Under the pieces are notes generated by a model. That model did no database searches and had not been told where the DNA came from. It saw nothing but the letters and a program-made list of their open reading frames with translations. The position numbers and the translations under genes are program-made. Of a DNA stretch of 64,000 bases, positions 33,516-43,483 are shown one piece after another. Position 1 is the stretch's first letter, and each line of letters starts with the position of its first letter. Source of the stretch: Halorarum halophilum. GTDB taxonomy: Archaea; Halobacteriota; Halobacteria; Halobacteriales; Haloferacaceae. The stretch is taken from assembly GCF_013401515.1 (NCBI RefSeq), contig NZ_CP058529.1, forward strand, positions 3,162,001 to 3,226,000, given 5' to 3'.

Positions 33516-33610
33516 GTGTCCGATACGCTCCTTGTATTTAGCATACTCTTGACGATCTACTCAACATCTGTCAAAAGGAGCATGCTGACTATAGAGGGTG
33601 TATGCAGCAG
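33516..33610 (+). repeat. dispersed repeat, copy A
   Basis: Shares GTGTCCGATACG and TGTATTTAGCATAC with copy C (49900) and the longer block GATCTACTCAACATCTGTCA plus GGAGCATGCTGACTATAGAG and GGTG with copy B (49131). The near-identity over about 65 bases in non-coding DNA indicates a small mobile or MITE-like sequence, or ends of a lost insertion sequence. Confidence 0.7.
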
Positions 33611-33658
33611 TCGACAACTCCAGGGACTGTCGTTATCAGTTGCTCGGTGGTCGAATAA

Positions 33659-34857
33659 CTAGCCCACTGAATCACCTGGCCGAACCAGAGCGGTCACCAG
33701 CATTCCGAGAAGTGAAACGACTGCTGCGGTCGCATACATTAGCTCGAATCCGACGTGATTTCCAAGGACACCGAACCCGATCACCCCCACACCAATCCCG
33801 ATGTCCATCCCGATGAGGACGGTTGCGGTCGCGCTTCCATTCTGGGTGTCCCGTGTGGCAACAATGGCGACCCTCTGTAGGAGTGGGAAAACGAGTGCAA
33901 ACCCGGCCCCGAACAGCCCGGCACCTGCGAGCAACCCGAGTGGGTGCCCAGAGACGACAAGGAGGCGAGGAGCGAGCGCGAGAAGTACCAGCCCAGCGGC
34001 TTGACAGATGAACGACGCCGAGAGTACGACCGGTACCGACCCTGGAAGTTGGCCCCGGACTGCGCGTGCGAGGATAATCGCCCCGCCCATCGCCGTGAAA
34101 AAGAACCCCGAGTTTCCGAGGCCGACGGTGGGGGTATAGAGCGGGATGAGTGCGTCGATGGCGCCGACAGGAACACTCGCGAGTGCGACCAGTAATGCGG
34201 CCGGCAACGCTTCCGGCGCATAGAACTCACCGGTACTGGTTGCGGGCGGTGTTGTCTCCTCAAGCGCGACCAGCGGGCCCAACACGAGAAGCGCAAGCAG
34301 TGCTGCGAAAGCAAATTGCGTCGGAAAATCCGTACTGGTGCGCTATCCAGAGTCCGGCCGGTGGAAGCACCATCAGCGCGATGTTCGGGACAATACCGAA
34401 ATACGCGAACCCCTCGGACTGGCGGGCGTCCGGTACCACGTCGGCAGCAATCGTCGGTGTCGCGGTACTGCTGGCGCCCTAGGTGAGCCCGTGGAGTACC
34501 CGCAGCCCGATTGCGACCCAGATGACGGTCGCCCACGCGAACGAGAGAGTCGCACCTGCGAGTGCGATGGCAGCGATGGCTTGGACACCCCGGCGACCAA
34601 CCCGATCGAGTAGCCATCCAGCGACTGGTCGCGCGACAACGGCTGCGAACGTGAACGCGCCAAAGGCAGCGCCAATGAGCGACTCGCTGTGCGTTAGCGA
34701 CTCCAGATAGACGGCGAAAATCGGGTGAACCGCTGCATAGCTGCTGTACGCGAGCAACTGCGCCCCGCAAACGAGGAGGAACGAGCGCGTCCACAGCGGC
34801 GGCTCCTCGTCGGTGACGATATGCGTTCTGGAGCCGCCGTGTGACCGCGCCGATCAT
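33659..34857 (-). pseudogene. broken MFS transporter, probable siderophore exporter
   Basis: An MFS protein in pieces. From the ATG at 34857 the frame starts 'MIGAVTRRLQ', shifts near 34815 to 'PPLWTRSFLLVCGAQLLAYSSYAAVHPIF', runs through 'RPVAGWLLDRVGRRG' (the MFS motif A) and meets an in-frame TAG at 34479-34481. It continues 'GASSTATPTIAADVVPDARQSEGFAYFGI', shifts again near 34310-34335 to 'TQFAFAALLALLVLGP' and ends at 33659. At least two frameshifts and one stop make it non-functional as read. It sits three bases after the last siderophore gene, where siderophore exporters normally lie. Confidence 0.75.
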
Positions 34858-34860
34858 CCC

Positions 34861-36699
34861 TTAGTCGTCAGCGGGACTCGGTTGTTCAGCAGCATCCGGT
34901 GCGTCGTCAGCGACCACGTGAAGTGGATTCGTCACCGTGCCGTGTTCGGAAGCGTGGGGACGACCAGGCGCGTCGTCGTAGCCGTAGTCGAAGATGCGGT
35001 TTCGGTTGAGACTGAGCTTCATGAACTCCGGCTGGAGCAGGTCGAACAGTTCGAACCGCTCCTCCAGTTCGGGGAACGCCGCCTGATAGTCGAGAATCGT
35101 CTCACGTGCATGTGTCCAGAATTGCTCTTCAGGGTAGTCCTCGTGTTCTTCGAGGAGGTCCGCGACATACCGAAGGACACAGACGAATAGTCCACAGAAG
35201 ATGAACTGGCAAAGCCCCTCCGGTGGCTCCTTTCGGAGCACGTCGTGAATCTCATCGGGAAGTGCTTCCAGCTCGGAGAGTGGCTGATCACTCACGTTCA
35301 CGTCGTCGACGAAGTCCTTGACGGCCAGGCGGGACGGAGCGCCATCTTCGACGGCGAGAATCGTGTTCTGCCCGTGCGGGGAGAAAACCGTCCCGTACTG
35401 GTAGAGGAAGTGGAGGAGGGGCGGCAGTACCGTGTCGAAGAATTCCGCGAGCCACTCATCGAGTGTGAGGCCCGACTGCTCGACGAGCTGAGAGATGTAG
35501 GGTTCGCCATCGCTGTCGACGTGCATCAGCGACGAGAGCGTGATAGCTTCCTCATCCTCCTCAAGGAAGGTGTATATGGACTCACGCCAGATTGCCCCCA
35601 GCAGTTCGTGATACTGGTAGGGCGACCCGTCGATGTCGGTGAAATCAGCGTGGTCGTAGTTGACACCAGCGATCTCCCCTGGGAGGATGAGTCCCTGTTC
35701 TTGGAGGAATTCGTCCTGTTCGTAGATGCCTTTGATGTACTCGGTGACGGTCGGGGCGAGTTCGGTCCGCTCGCCGGGGAGCCCCCGCCAGACCAGCGTG
35801 TTGAGAATCCGCATCGGGACTTTCACGTGGTGTTTCTCTTCGTTATCGACGTTGACGAAGGTGCGAACCGACTGCTGTGGCAGGTATTCGTCAGGGCCCT
35901 CGCCGAGTGGGACGATATCGTCCGCGGCGATGTGGTCGGGGAACAGCGGGACGATGCTGTTCTCCCACTGCCAGTCGTGGACAGGCATGAAGTAGTAGGC
36001 GTCCGAGTCGAGATTCTTGGATGCGAGCCGGTCAATGAACTCGTCATAATACTCGCCCAGTTCGCACTGCACGAGCGAATCGTGGTCGACCTGCTCGGTC
36101 CCGACGAACGTCGAGTTCTCCTTGCGAACGGCGACCCACGAGAGCGTCACCGACTCCTTGCGCTCGGGCGCGTACTGCTTGTAGTCGTCATAGCCCCAGC
36201 CGAGCCGGCCCTTGTTGTAGGTGATCCAGGGATGACCTTCCATCTCGCCTTCGAGATGGGCGTAATCGAGGTCCAAGGGGTCGAACTCATCGCGGTCCCG
36301 CCTGCGCGCCTCGATATGAGCATCGGCGAGTAGCGTTCGCTTGTACTCGCGAACGAGGTTCCCTTCAGTGAGTCCGTCAAGGTCGGTCGTCTCACCGAGG
36401 TCGCGCAATAGCTGAAGGGGGTCGCCGATGGACGTCCACGTTCCATCCGTGTTGCGTTCGACGGTGTCGCCGTGGACGTACAGGCTTTCCATCAGCCGCT
36501 CGGTCGCCTCGAAGCGATAGCTCGTATCTCCGAGTTCGAAGCGGTAACTCGCGCTGCCATCGCCTGCTTCGACCTTCCGGGGTGTGATAATCTCCTCGTA
36601 GGCGAACTCTTCGAGCATCTTCGTCAGGAGACGGCGTTCGACGGTCTCCCAGATCTCAGCGTCCAGTGCGTCCTGCAGGGTGGTGTCGTTCGGATTCAT
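34861..36699 (-). CDS. iucC: IucA/IucC-family NIS siderophore synthetase (second copy, last biosynthetic gene)
   Basis: 612 residues. NIS synthetase motifs: 'GHPWITYNKGRLGWG' (ATP-phosphate-binding H-P...K-x-R-x-G pattern), 'SPHGQNTILAV' (HxQN) and 'RLAVKDFVDD' (K-D-x-x-D metal site). NIS enzymes adenylate a carboxylate of citrate and couple it to an amine or hydroxylamine. With the upstream synthetase it would add the second hydroxamate arm. It starts two bases after the N-hydroxylase stop. Confidence 0.9.
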   Translation of the reverse strand: MNPNDTTLQDALDAEIWETVERRLLTKMLEEFAYEEIITPRKVEAGDGSASYRFELGDTSYRFEATERLMESLYVHGDTVERNTDGTWTSIGDPLQLLRDLGETTDLDGLTEGNLVREYKRTLLADAHIEARRRDRDEFDPLDLDYAHLEGEMEGHPWITYNKGRLGWGYDDYKQYAPERKESVTLSWVAVRKENSTFVGTEQVDHDSLVQCELGEYYDEFIDRLASKNLDSDAYYFMPVHDWQWENSIVPLFPDHIAADDIVPLGEGPDEYLPQQSVRTFVNVDNEEKHHVKVPMRILNTLVWRGLPGERTELAPTVTEYIKGIYEQDEFLQEQGLILPGEIAGVNYDHADFTDIDGSPYQYHELLGAIWRESIYTFLEEDEEAITLSSLMHVDSDGEPYISQLVEQSGLTLDEWLAEFFDTVLPPLLHFLYQYGTVFSPHGQNTILAVEDGAPSRLAVKDFVDDVNVSDQPLSELEALPDEIHDVLRKEPPEGLCQFIFCGLFVCVLRYVADLLEEHEDYPEEQFWTHARETILDYQAAFPELEERFELFDLLQPEFMKLSLNRNRIFDYGYDDAPGRPHASEHGTVTNPLHVVADDAPDAAEQPSPADD

Positions 36700-36701
36700 G
36701 G

Positions 36702-38066
36702 TTAGTCGTTCTGCGGCAGTGGTTCGCTCCCGCGTTCGCGGGAGGTGCCGGGCGCGTGTTCGACGAACTGGTCGAGCGAGAAGTCCTGATAGACCGTGTC
36801 GGTGTCATCGGGGTAGGCCTCGCGGCCGACGAGTCGATTGACGAATTTCGTGTTGCGATAGCAGCCGAGACCGAGGTCAGGCACGCCGACGCCGTGGGTG
36901 TGGAGTTCGGCGTTCTGGAGGAAGACGTCACCCCCGACAGCGATATCGAGACGGTGGTCCTCAGTCACTTCGAACCGGCCCTTGTCGTCCCAGTTGATCG
37001 CGTCTTCGAGCGGTTCGAGGAAGCCGGGGATGGGCCGTTCATAGCCGGTCCCGAGGATGACGACCTCGCTTTCGTGGACGAACGACTCCTCGGTCTGCCA
37101 CTGGTGACAGTCGAGTGCGTAGGCTTCGCCCACGGACTCGATGTCCTGCACGTCGGTCATCGCGAAGAGTCCCACGTCGGGGTCGTGATCGCCGATGGAA
37201 CGGCGATAGAGCAGGTCGTAGATCTCCGCGCTCGTGTCCGGGTCGACGCCCTTGTAGAGTAGGTCCTGGTTCGGAATGAGGTCATCTTTGACTTCCTGAG
37301 GAAGGTCGTAGACGTACTGCTCGTATTCGGGAGTGAAATGCTGGAGTCCCAGCTTCGAGTACTCCATCGGGAAGAAGCCGTCCGAGCGCGTCAGCCAATC
37401 GAGCCGATAGTCGTTGGCTTTCTGGCGCTGAAGCAGGTCCTGGAACACCTCCGCAGCGCTCTGTCCGGACCCGACGACGGTGACTGAATCGGCCGTCAGC
37501 ACACGTTCGCGGTTGTAGCGGTACCGGGCGGTGTGAACGACGTCTTCCTCGGGATGGCCCTGGAGCTGCTCTGGAATCTGTGGTCTGGAACCGATGCCCA
37601 GCGCAAGGTGCTCGCCGCGGTACTCGAAGCGTTCACCAGTCTCGGGATTCCGCGCGGCGACGACGTAGTGTTCGCATTCGTCGTCCCAGCAGACACCAGT
37701 GACCTCGCGACTGAACCGGCAGCTATCAAGGTTCTCGGCGACCCATTGCAGGTAGTCGTTGTACTCGCGGCGGGGAACCTGGAACGTCTCATAGAAGTAG
37801 AACTCGTAGATGCGGCCCGTCTCCCGCAGGTAGTTGAGATAGCTGTGGGGATTCGTCGGGTCCGCGAGCGTGACCAGGTCTGCGAGGAACGGGACTTCGA
37901 GCGTCGTTCCGTCGAGGAGCATTCCCTCGTGCCAGTGGAACTCGGCATCGCGTTCGAGAAAGGCGGCGTCGACGTCTTCTTCGACACCATCGAGCATGGC
38001 TGCGAGGCCGAGGTTGAACGGACCGAGGCCGACGCCGACGACGTCGTGGATGTTCTGTTCAGTCAT
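36702..38066 (-). CDS. iucD: L-lysine/ornithine/diamine N-hydroxylase, IucD family
   Basis: 454 residues. FAD site 'GVGLGPFNLGLAAML' and NADPH site 'VVGSGQSAAEVF'; the 'DPTNPHSYLNYL' and 'EYNDYLQWVAENL' segments are typical of the family, and 'ATGY'-like motif is 'LGTGYERP'. The enzyme hydroxylates the free amine of lysine, ornithine or 1,3-diaminopropane. Given dat and ddc in the operon, 1,3-diaminopropane is the likely substrate. It overlaps the acetyltransferase stop by eight bases. Confidence 0.92.
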   Translation of the reverse strand: MTEQNIHDVVGVGLGPFNLGLAAMLDGVEEDVDAAFLERDAEFHWHEGMLLDGTTLEVPFLADLVTLADPTNPHSYLNYLRETGRIYEFYFYETFQVPRREYNDYLQWVAENLDSCRFSREVTGVCWDDECEHYVVAARNPETGERFEYRGEHLALGIGSRPQIPEQLQGHPEEDVVHTARYRYNRERVLTADSVTVVGSGQSAAEVFQDLLQRQKANDYRLDWLTRSDGFFPMEYSKLGLQHFTPEYEQYVYDLPQEVKDDLIPNQDLLYKGVDPDTSAEIYDLLYRRSIGDHDPDVGLFAMTDVQDIESVGEAYALDCHQWQTEESFVHESEVVILGTGYERPIPGFLEPLEDAINWDDKGRFEVTEDHRLDIAVGGDVFLQNAELHTHGVGVPDLGLGCYRNTKFVNRLVGREAYPDDTDTVYQDFSLDQFVEHAPGTSRERGSEPLPQND

Positions 38067-38697
38067 CCACGCTCACCTCCTGGCTCGGTGCAGCAGTGGC
38101 GTCGGCGAGCACGTCAGTTTCGAACCGCTCGCGCTCACAGACCATCAGCAGGGCGTCCTTCTCGGACTCCTCGAAGTAGAATTCCTTGCGAGGTTCGAAC
38201 CCACACTGCTCGAACACGTGGATGACGCGCTCGTTGCGGGCGTCCGGTTCCGCGATTATCCGCTCTGTCTCGGGATGACGGAACTGCATCGCGACCACAG
38301 CTCGCATCAGCGGGAGCGCGTAGCCGTGGCCCAGATATTTCTCGGGGCCGATGAGCAGGTGGACGCCTTGGTCGGTCGGCTCGGCGTCGTAGTGGTTCGC
38401 TACGTCGTCCTCGGCCGCCCAGTAGCACTCCCAGTAGCTCATCGGGACATGGTCCAGACACCCGATGTAGGGCGTCAGGTAATCGTCGTCGAGCTTTTCC
38501 GCCAACCGGTCGCGGAACGCCGGCAGGGGCAGGTCGAGCTGCCAGTAGGGTTTCACGTGGTCGCTCCCGAGCCAGGCGTGGAGCCGGCCGAGGTCACGTT
38601 CGAGAGACGCTTGTCGGAGCGAGATCGTCTGCTCGATACTCCTGTTGTAGGTCTGGTAGTCGTAGTCCATTGCGATGGTGGCGTCAGGTCCTGTCAT
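38059..38697 (-). CDS. iucB: GNAT N-acetyltransferase of siderophore assembly (IucB/RhbD-like)
   Basis: 212 residues from the ATG at 38697, which overlaps the upstream synthetase stop (ATGA at 38694-38697). GNAT signature: 'IGPEKYLGHGYALPLMRAVVAMQF' (R/Q-x-x-G-x-G/A loop) and 'ETERIIAEPDARNERVIHVFEQCGF'. In aerobactin and rhizobactin 1021 pathways such a protein acetylates the N-hydroxylated amine to form a hydroxamate. That role fits here between N-hydroxylase and NIS synthetase genes. Confidence 0.88.
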   Translation of the reverse strand: MTGPDATIAMDYDYQTYNRSIEQTISLRQASLERDLGRLHAWLGSDHVKPYWQLDLPLPAFRDRLAEKLDDDYLTPYIGCLDHVPMSYWECYWAAEDDVANHYDAEPTDQGVHLLIGPEKYLGHGYALPLMRAVVAMQFRHPETERIIAEPDARNERVIHVFEQCGFEPRKEFYFEESEKDALLMVCERERFETDVLADATAAPSQEVSVDD

Positions 38698-40517
38698 GTG
38701 TCGAGTTCGGTCACGAGCGGGTTCTTCACGGACGTGTAGACGGACTGGTTCTCGAGGTCGTTCTCCAGTTCGTCCAGTCCCCGGAAGCGCGTCAGCAGAT
38801 TGGCCTTGCAGGGGACGGTGGGCGATTCTAGCAGCGGCGTGAGAAAGTCCGACGAGGGTCGGCCGTAACGCTCGCGAGCGCGTTCGAGTTCCTCCCGGAG
38901 GAGCGCCAGCAGGCGGCGCTCCGGGACCAGGCCTGCGCTCCCGAACGCGTTGATGACGTCGAGTGCGTTGTTCAGGATGACGTAGTAGCGCAGTCGCTCG
39001 TCGGCGATGGCGTCTGCACAGACGGTGTCGGCCCGCACGCCGACGCCGGGCAGGTAGTCGTCGACATCGGGGTACAGCGACTCGGGGAAGTAGAAGCCCT
39101 GGTTGTCGCGGTAGCGGAACTCGCTCGGATAGCCGTCCTCGTCGAGCGTGAGCACCGAGTTCTGCTGGTGGGCTTCCACGCCAACGCCCTGGACGAGATA
39201 GAGCCACAGCACCGGCCGGATCGCGGTTTCGAGATAGCGATGGAACCAGTCTTCGCTGACCGCCTGGGTTTCGCGCCCCTCGCGTTCGGCGATGGCGGTG
39301 ACGATACGACCGAGACGCGACTGGCCCGCGATTGCGTCCTGACAGAGCGAGACCAGCGGTGTGGAGCGCTCGGCCAACTCACCACGGAACGGATTGCTCC
39401 GAAGGACCGTCTCCAGCCCCGACTCCCGCTCCTCGCCGATATCGAGGGCGAGGAAGGCGGGGTCACGGACGATGTCGAAGTTCGGGAACGTCTTGGCGAG
39501 TTCGTCACCGAACGCGGTGTCGAGCAGTTCCGCGACGGCCACACCGCGCTCCAGTTCGGGGCGCTTGTTCGTCCGGACGGAGTTCGTGATTTTCACGTTG
39601 AGCGACGACTTCACCATGAACGGCACGTCAGGGCTGTAGAGCGTCCGGACGGAGGTGGTTGGATAGAATTCCCGTCCGGTAGCGCCGAGGTGTTCGAGGC
39701 CGTCGCCGAGGTATCGCTGGACGTGTGGCTGATCGAGGAGATACGCCGCCTGCCACGGATGGACGGGTAGGAGCACGTCCTCGCTGTCGACGTGGTCGGC
39801 GACGAAGGGGTCGGGGACCTCGGGGTCGTCTCGCAGGGCGTCTTTCACCCACGTCGCGGCCTGCTGGTCGTCTGCCGAACTCGCAGCGACTAGGTCGGGG
39901 TCGGCACGGAAGTAATGGAGCGAAAACGACCCCTGAAGTTCCGGAGCGTACGTGTCCCGGTTCCGGGGGGCGATGCCCTGTCGGCTCTTGGGCGTGGGGT
40001 GTCGGTGATGGCCGAAGATGAGGGCTTGCTCGGCGTCGCGGAACGACAGCTGCTCGGCGTAGAGCCGTTCCTCGTCGCCCACCCGATTCGCGACGAACGA
40101 TTCGACGTTCCGCTTGCTCCGGAGCACGCGCTCCAGCAGTTCGTCCGGAACGGACTCGCCATCACGTGCGCGTGAGAGGTCTTTGATAACGAACGAGGCG
40201 AGTGTCGCGGCGTCGATGGGATTGATCGCGCCATCGGGGAGCCGATACCGCACCGGCGTGTCGAACAGATGTCGCTCGGTCGGCGAGTGATAGTCGAGGG
40301 GTGCCAGTAGGTCGATGCCCTGGGCAGGGAGTTGCTTTTGGAGCAATCCATCCGGTCCGGGGTCGACCCCGGCCATAGGCTCATCGTGGACCTCGTAGTC
40401 ACCGGTCTCACGGAGGTAGCAGTTGAGGAACGCATGAACGGTGGCGTCGTCGGCACGGCTGGCAGGGTCGATATCCCGGCTCGAACGGTGGTCGAAATCG
40501 AGGCTCATTTCGCTCAT
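38694..40517 (-). CDS. iucA: IucA/IucC-family NIS siderophore synthetase (first copy)
   Basis: 607 residues. Motifs 'GHHRHPTPKSRQGI', 'VEAHQQNSVLTL' (H-x-Q-N) and 'FRYRDNQGF' are those of NIS synthetases; the D-N-Q instead of K-D-F shows a different subclass from the second copy. It probably condenses citrate with the first N-acetyl-N-hydroxy-diaminopropane arm. It overlaps the decarboxylase stop (ATGA, 40514-40517) and the acetyltransferase start, so translation is tightly coupled through the operon. Confidence 0.9.
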   Translation of the reverse strand: MSEMSLDFDHRSSRDIDPASRADDATVHAFLNCYLRETGDYEVHDEPMAGVDPGPDGLLQKQLPAQGIDLLAPLDYHSPTERHLFDTPVRYRLPDGAINPIDAATLASFVIKDLSRARDGESVPDELLERVLRSKRNVESFVANRVGDEERLYAEQLSFRDAEQALIFGHHRHPTPKSRQGIAPRNRDTYAPELQGSFSLHYFRADPDLVAASSADDQQAATWVKDALRDDPEVPDPFVADHVDSEDVLLPVHPWQAAYLLDQPHVQRYLGDGLEHLGATGREFYPTTSVRTLYSPDVPFMVKSSLNVKITNSVRTNKRPELERGVAVAELLDTAFGDELAKTFPNFDIVRDPAFLALDIGEERESGLETVLRSNPFRGELAERSTPLVSLCQDAIAGQSRLGRIVTAIAEREGRETQAVSEDWFHRYLETAIRPVLWLYLVQGVGVEAHQQNSVLTLDEDGYPSEFRYRDNQGFYFPESLYPDVDDYLPGVGVRADTVCADAIADERLRYYVILNNALDVINAFGSAGLVPERRLLALLREELERARERYGRPSSDFLTPLLESPTVPCKANLLTRFRGLDELENDLENQSVYTSVKNPLVTELDT

Positions 40518-42001
40518 GCGACCACCCCCATTTCCTGGGTGACTGCCATCCCACAGTCACGGACGATATCTAGCATTGTGGCGACGTCATCAAGCGTGGC
40601 AGTCGGGTTCAGCAGCGTGAACTTCAGACTCGTCACGCCTGCAACCTCCGTTCTGGCGACGATGGCGCGACCATCCTGAAGCAACTGCTCCCGAATCTCG
40701 GCATTCAACCGACTCACCGTGCGGTCGCTCATCCCTGTGTGCGGCCGATAGCGGAAGACGACCGCGTTCAGGGTCGGCTCGTGTAACAGCTCGAAATCCT
40801 CGGCATCCCTGATGAGCGATGCCGCACCATCAGCCAGTGCGAGGGTGCTATCGACGAGCTCTGCGACTCCTTCACGGCCGAGCGCACGGAAGGCGACGTA
40901 GGGTTTCAGCGCATCGAACCGGCGTGTCGTCTGCACGGATTTCGCGACGAGGTTCGGAACCCCCGCCTCGTCGTGTGCCTCCGGGTTGAGATAGGCCGCG
41001 TTGCGCGCCATCCACTCGAAGTCCGCACCCTCGCGGAGCAGGAAGGCGCCGCAACTGATGGGCTGGTAGAACAGTTTGTGGAAATCCACGGCAATGGAGT
41101 CAGCCCGCGCAATGCCAGATAGCAGGCTATCGTAGTCGTCGGAAAGTGCGAGTGCACCGCCGTATGCGGCGTCGACGTGGAACCAGAGATCGTGTTCGAC
41201 AGCCCGGTCGGCAAGTGCATCGAGGGGGTCGATGCTGCCGAAATCGGTGGTTCCGGCGGTTCCAACGAGTGCGAAGGGCTCCACGCCGTTGGTTTCGAGC
41301 CCGGCCAGCACCGCGTCGAGCGCGTCCGGGTCTATCTGGCGTTTCTCGTCGGTAGGGACTGTGACGACGGCGTCCTCGCCGAGTCCGAGGTGATGTGCTG
41401 CCTGTTTACCCGTAAAATGGGCTTCCTCGGAACAGAGGATGCGAAGCGATTCAGCCTCGGGCGGAAGCCCACTCGTTTGCACGTCGCGGCCGAACTGCTG
41501 ACTGCAGTATTTGTCGCGGGCGAGCAGGAGGGCCTGGAAGTTCGACTGCGTTCCACCGCTCGTGAAGACGCCATCTGCGGCGTCCGGAAGGTCGAACAGT
41601 TCGCAGAGTGCGCCGATGACCTCCTGTTCGAGGACGGTGGCGGCGGGTGCCTGGTCGAAGGAATCGAGCGACTGGTTCGCCGCGGTGAGCATCGCTTCCG
41701 CGGCGAGTCCAGGAATCATCGGCGGACACTGGAGATGCGCTGCACACCGTGAGTGCGAGGTTCCGACCGAGTGGGGGAGCACCTTCGTTGCAACCTCGTC
41801 GATAGCAGTGTCGAGATCTGTCCCGGTTTCAGGGATAACTGGCTCCTCGAACTGCTCGGCGAGCGCGTCGGGGGACCGCCCCGAATACGGTTCCTCGGTG
41901 TGTGCGAAGCTATCCACAACCGCATTGGCGGCCTGCTGCATGGCCTCGCGGTAGGCGACGTTCCCTGTCTCAGAGCCGAGGAACAGTTCGTCTGCGCTCA
42001 T
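40514..42001 (-). CDS. ddc: L-2,4-diaminobutyrate decarboxylase (PLP-dependent group II decarboxylase)
   Basis: 495 residues from the ATG at 42001, overlapping the transaminase stop (ATGA). PLP site: 'SIAVDFHKLFYQPISCGAFLLRE' with the Schiff-base Lys in D-F-H-K, 'FHVDAAYGGALAL' and 'TSGGTQSNFQALLLARD'. It converts L-2,4-diaminobutyrate to 1,3-diaminopropane, the diamine of schizokinen and rhizobactin 1021. The upstream in-frame extension to 42172 belongs to the other gene. Confidence 0.92.
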   Translation of the reverse strand: MSADELFLGSETGNVAYREAMQQAANAVVDSFAHTEEPYSGRSPDALAEQFEEPVIPETGTDLDTAIDEVATKVLPHSVGTSHSRCAAHLQCPPMIPGLAAEAMLTAANQSLDSFDQAPAATVLEQEVIGALCELFDLPDAADGVFTSGGTQSNFQALLLARDKYCSQQFGRDVQTSGLPPEAESLRILCSEEAHFTGKQAAHHLGLGEDAVVTVPTDEKRQIDPDALDAVLAGLETNGVEPFALVGTAGTTDFGSIDPLDALADRAVEHDLWFHVDAAYGGALALSDDYDSLLSGIARADSIAVDFHKLFYQPISCGAFLLREGADFEWMARNAAYLNPEAHDEAGVPNLVAKSVQTTRRFDALKPYVAFRALGREGVAELVDSTLALADGAASLIRDAEDFELLHEPTLNAVVFRYRPHTGMSDRTVSRLNAEIREQLLQDGRAIVARTEVAGVTSLKFTLLNPTATLDDVATMLDIVRDCGMAVTQEMGVVA

Positions 42002-43371
42002 GGGGCCACCTCCGCCGGTTCTTTCTCGGCGTTCGCGACGGCAGCAACCGCTTCCTCGAAGATGGTGGCGATATCGTCGATCTGTGTCTTCGATACGATC
42101 AGTGGTGGTAGGAACCGGGCAGTCGCGCTTTCGCGGCCACCGAGTTCGATGATGAGCCCCCGGTCGAAGCACTCGGCCTGCACCGCCTCCGCGAAGTCAC
42201 TGTCGGGGGCGTGGGGGCCCGCGCCTTGCCAGTCGACATCGGGGTCGACGAACTCGACACCTAACATCAGGCCACGACCCCGAACGTCGCCGACTGCACT
42301 GAAACGCTCAGCCATGGTTTCGAGATGGTCACGGAGGCGTCCACCTACGTCGGCGGCGTGGTCGTCAAGGTCGTGTTCGAGCACGTAGTCGATGGTCGCT
42401 TCGCCGGCCGCCATCGCGAGCTGGTTGCCACGGAAGGTCCCTGCGTGAGCGCCAGGCTCCCAGACGTCGAGCTCCTTGTCGTACACCACGACGGCGAGCG
42501 GGAGGCCACCGCCAATCGCCTTCGAGAGCGTGAGGACGTCAGGTGTGATTCCCGCGTGCTCGAACGCATAGGTCTCCCCCGTCCGACCGAGCCCCGCCTG
42601 AATCTCATCCAGTATCAAGGGAATGTCGCGCTCGCGCGTGATGCGACGCATCTCCTGGAGCCAGCCGTCCGGCGCAGGAATCGCACCACCTTCTCCCTGC
42701 ACGGGTTCGAGAATCATCCCAGCTGGGTCGGTAATACCGCCTTTTTCGTCGTCGAGGAGGTTCTCCACGTAGTTGCTCCCGATTCGCTGACCGTCCTCGC
42801 CACCGACACCGAACGGACACCGGTAGTCGTACGGGAAGGGAAGATGGTGGACGTCGTTCATCAGCCCCGAAATGGGCTCTTTGGCATCGGTGTCACCCAT
42901 CAACGAGAGGGCGCCGCTCGTCATTCCGTGATACGCGCCTTGGAATCCCAGGATGCTCCGGTTGCCAGTCGCAGTTTTGACGAGTTTCAGCGCTGCCTCG
43001 ACGGCATCGGTTCCAGCCGGGCTACAGAACTGTATTTTCGCTCGCTCACTGAATTCGTCAGGGAGGCTTTCGAATAGCGAGTCGATGAAGCGCTCTTTCG
43101 CAGGCGTGGAGAGATCGAGCGTATGGAGCGGTCGCCCGGTATCGAGCGCCTGCTCCATTGCCTCGACCACGAGCGGGTGATTGTGCCCCAGTGCAAGCGT
43201 CCCTGCCCCTGCGAGACAATCGTAGTATTCATTCCCGTCCATGTCCGTGACGGTGACTCCCTTCGCATCGCGGATGGCCAACGGAAAATGTCGCGGATAC
43301 GTTCGCGCATTCGACTCCCGACTGGCCTGCTGGGAGAGTATGGCGCCGTTCCCCTGATCGAGATAGCTCAT
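41998..43371 (-). CDS. dat: diaminobutyrate-2-oxoglutarate transaminase
   Basis: 457 residues, class III aminotransferase. 'FCSPAGTDAVEAALKLVKTATGN', 'FQGAYHGMTSGALSLMG', 'LILDEIQAGLGRTG' (PLP-binding D-E-x-Q) and 'TLSKAIGGGLPLAVVVYD' (Schiff-base Lys in S-K) are seen. It makes L-2,4-diaminobutyrate from aspartate semialdehyde and glutamate. It is the first gene of the siderophore operon; two DtxR/Idr-like palindromes lie 77 and 113 bases before its ATG. Paired with ddc as in other diaminopropane pathways. Confidence 0.92.
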   Translation of the reverse strand: MSYLDQGNGAILSQQASRESNARTYPRHFPLAIRDAKGVTVTDMDGNEYYDCLAGAGTLALGHNHPLVVEAMEQALDTGRPLHTLDLSTPAKERFIDSLFESLPDEFSERAKIQFCSPAGTDAVEAALKLVKTATGNRSILGFQGAYHGMTSGALSLMGDTDAKEPISGLMNDVHHLPFPYDYRCPFGVGGEDGQRIGSNYVENLLDDEKGGITDPAGMILEPVQGEGGAIPAPDGWLQEMRRITRERDIPLILDEIQAGLGRTGETYAFEHAGITPDVLTLSKAIGGGLPLAVVVYDKELDVWEPGAHAGTFRGNQLAMAAGEATIDYVLEHDLDDHAADVGGRLRDHLETMAERFSAVGDVRGRGLMLGVEFVDPDVDWQGAGPHAPDSDFAEAVQAECFDRGLIIELGGRESATARFLPPLIVSKTQIDDIATIFEEAVAAVANAEKEPAEVAP

Positions 43372-43447
43372 CGTACGCCACCTCCACGACAGCTCAGAAC
43401 CGACGTATGGAGTGCCCGTACTCGCGTCCTTGGTTGCTGCATGCGTG

Positions 43448-43465
43448 TTTTAGGCTCACCTAAAA
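43448..43465 (-). promoter_or_regulatory. DtxR/Idr-like iron box 1
   Basis: The sequence TTTTAGGCTCACCTAAAA is a perfect 7-bp inverted repeat (TTTTAGG / CCTAAAA) with a 4-bp centre, matching the TTAGG...CCTAA core of DtxR/IdeR-type sites. It lies upstream of dat, so iron-loaded repressor would shut the siderophore operon. Confidence 0.8.
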
Positions 43466-43483
43466 CATCATAAATCCCTCGGA

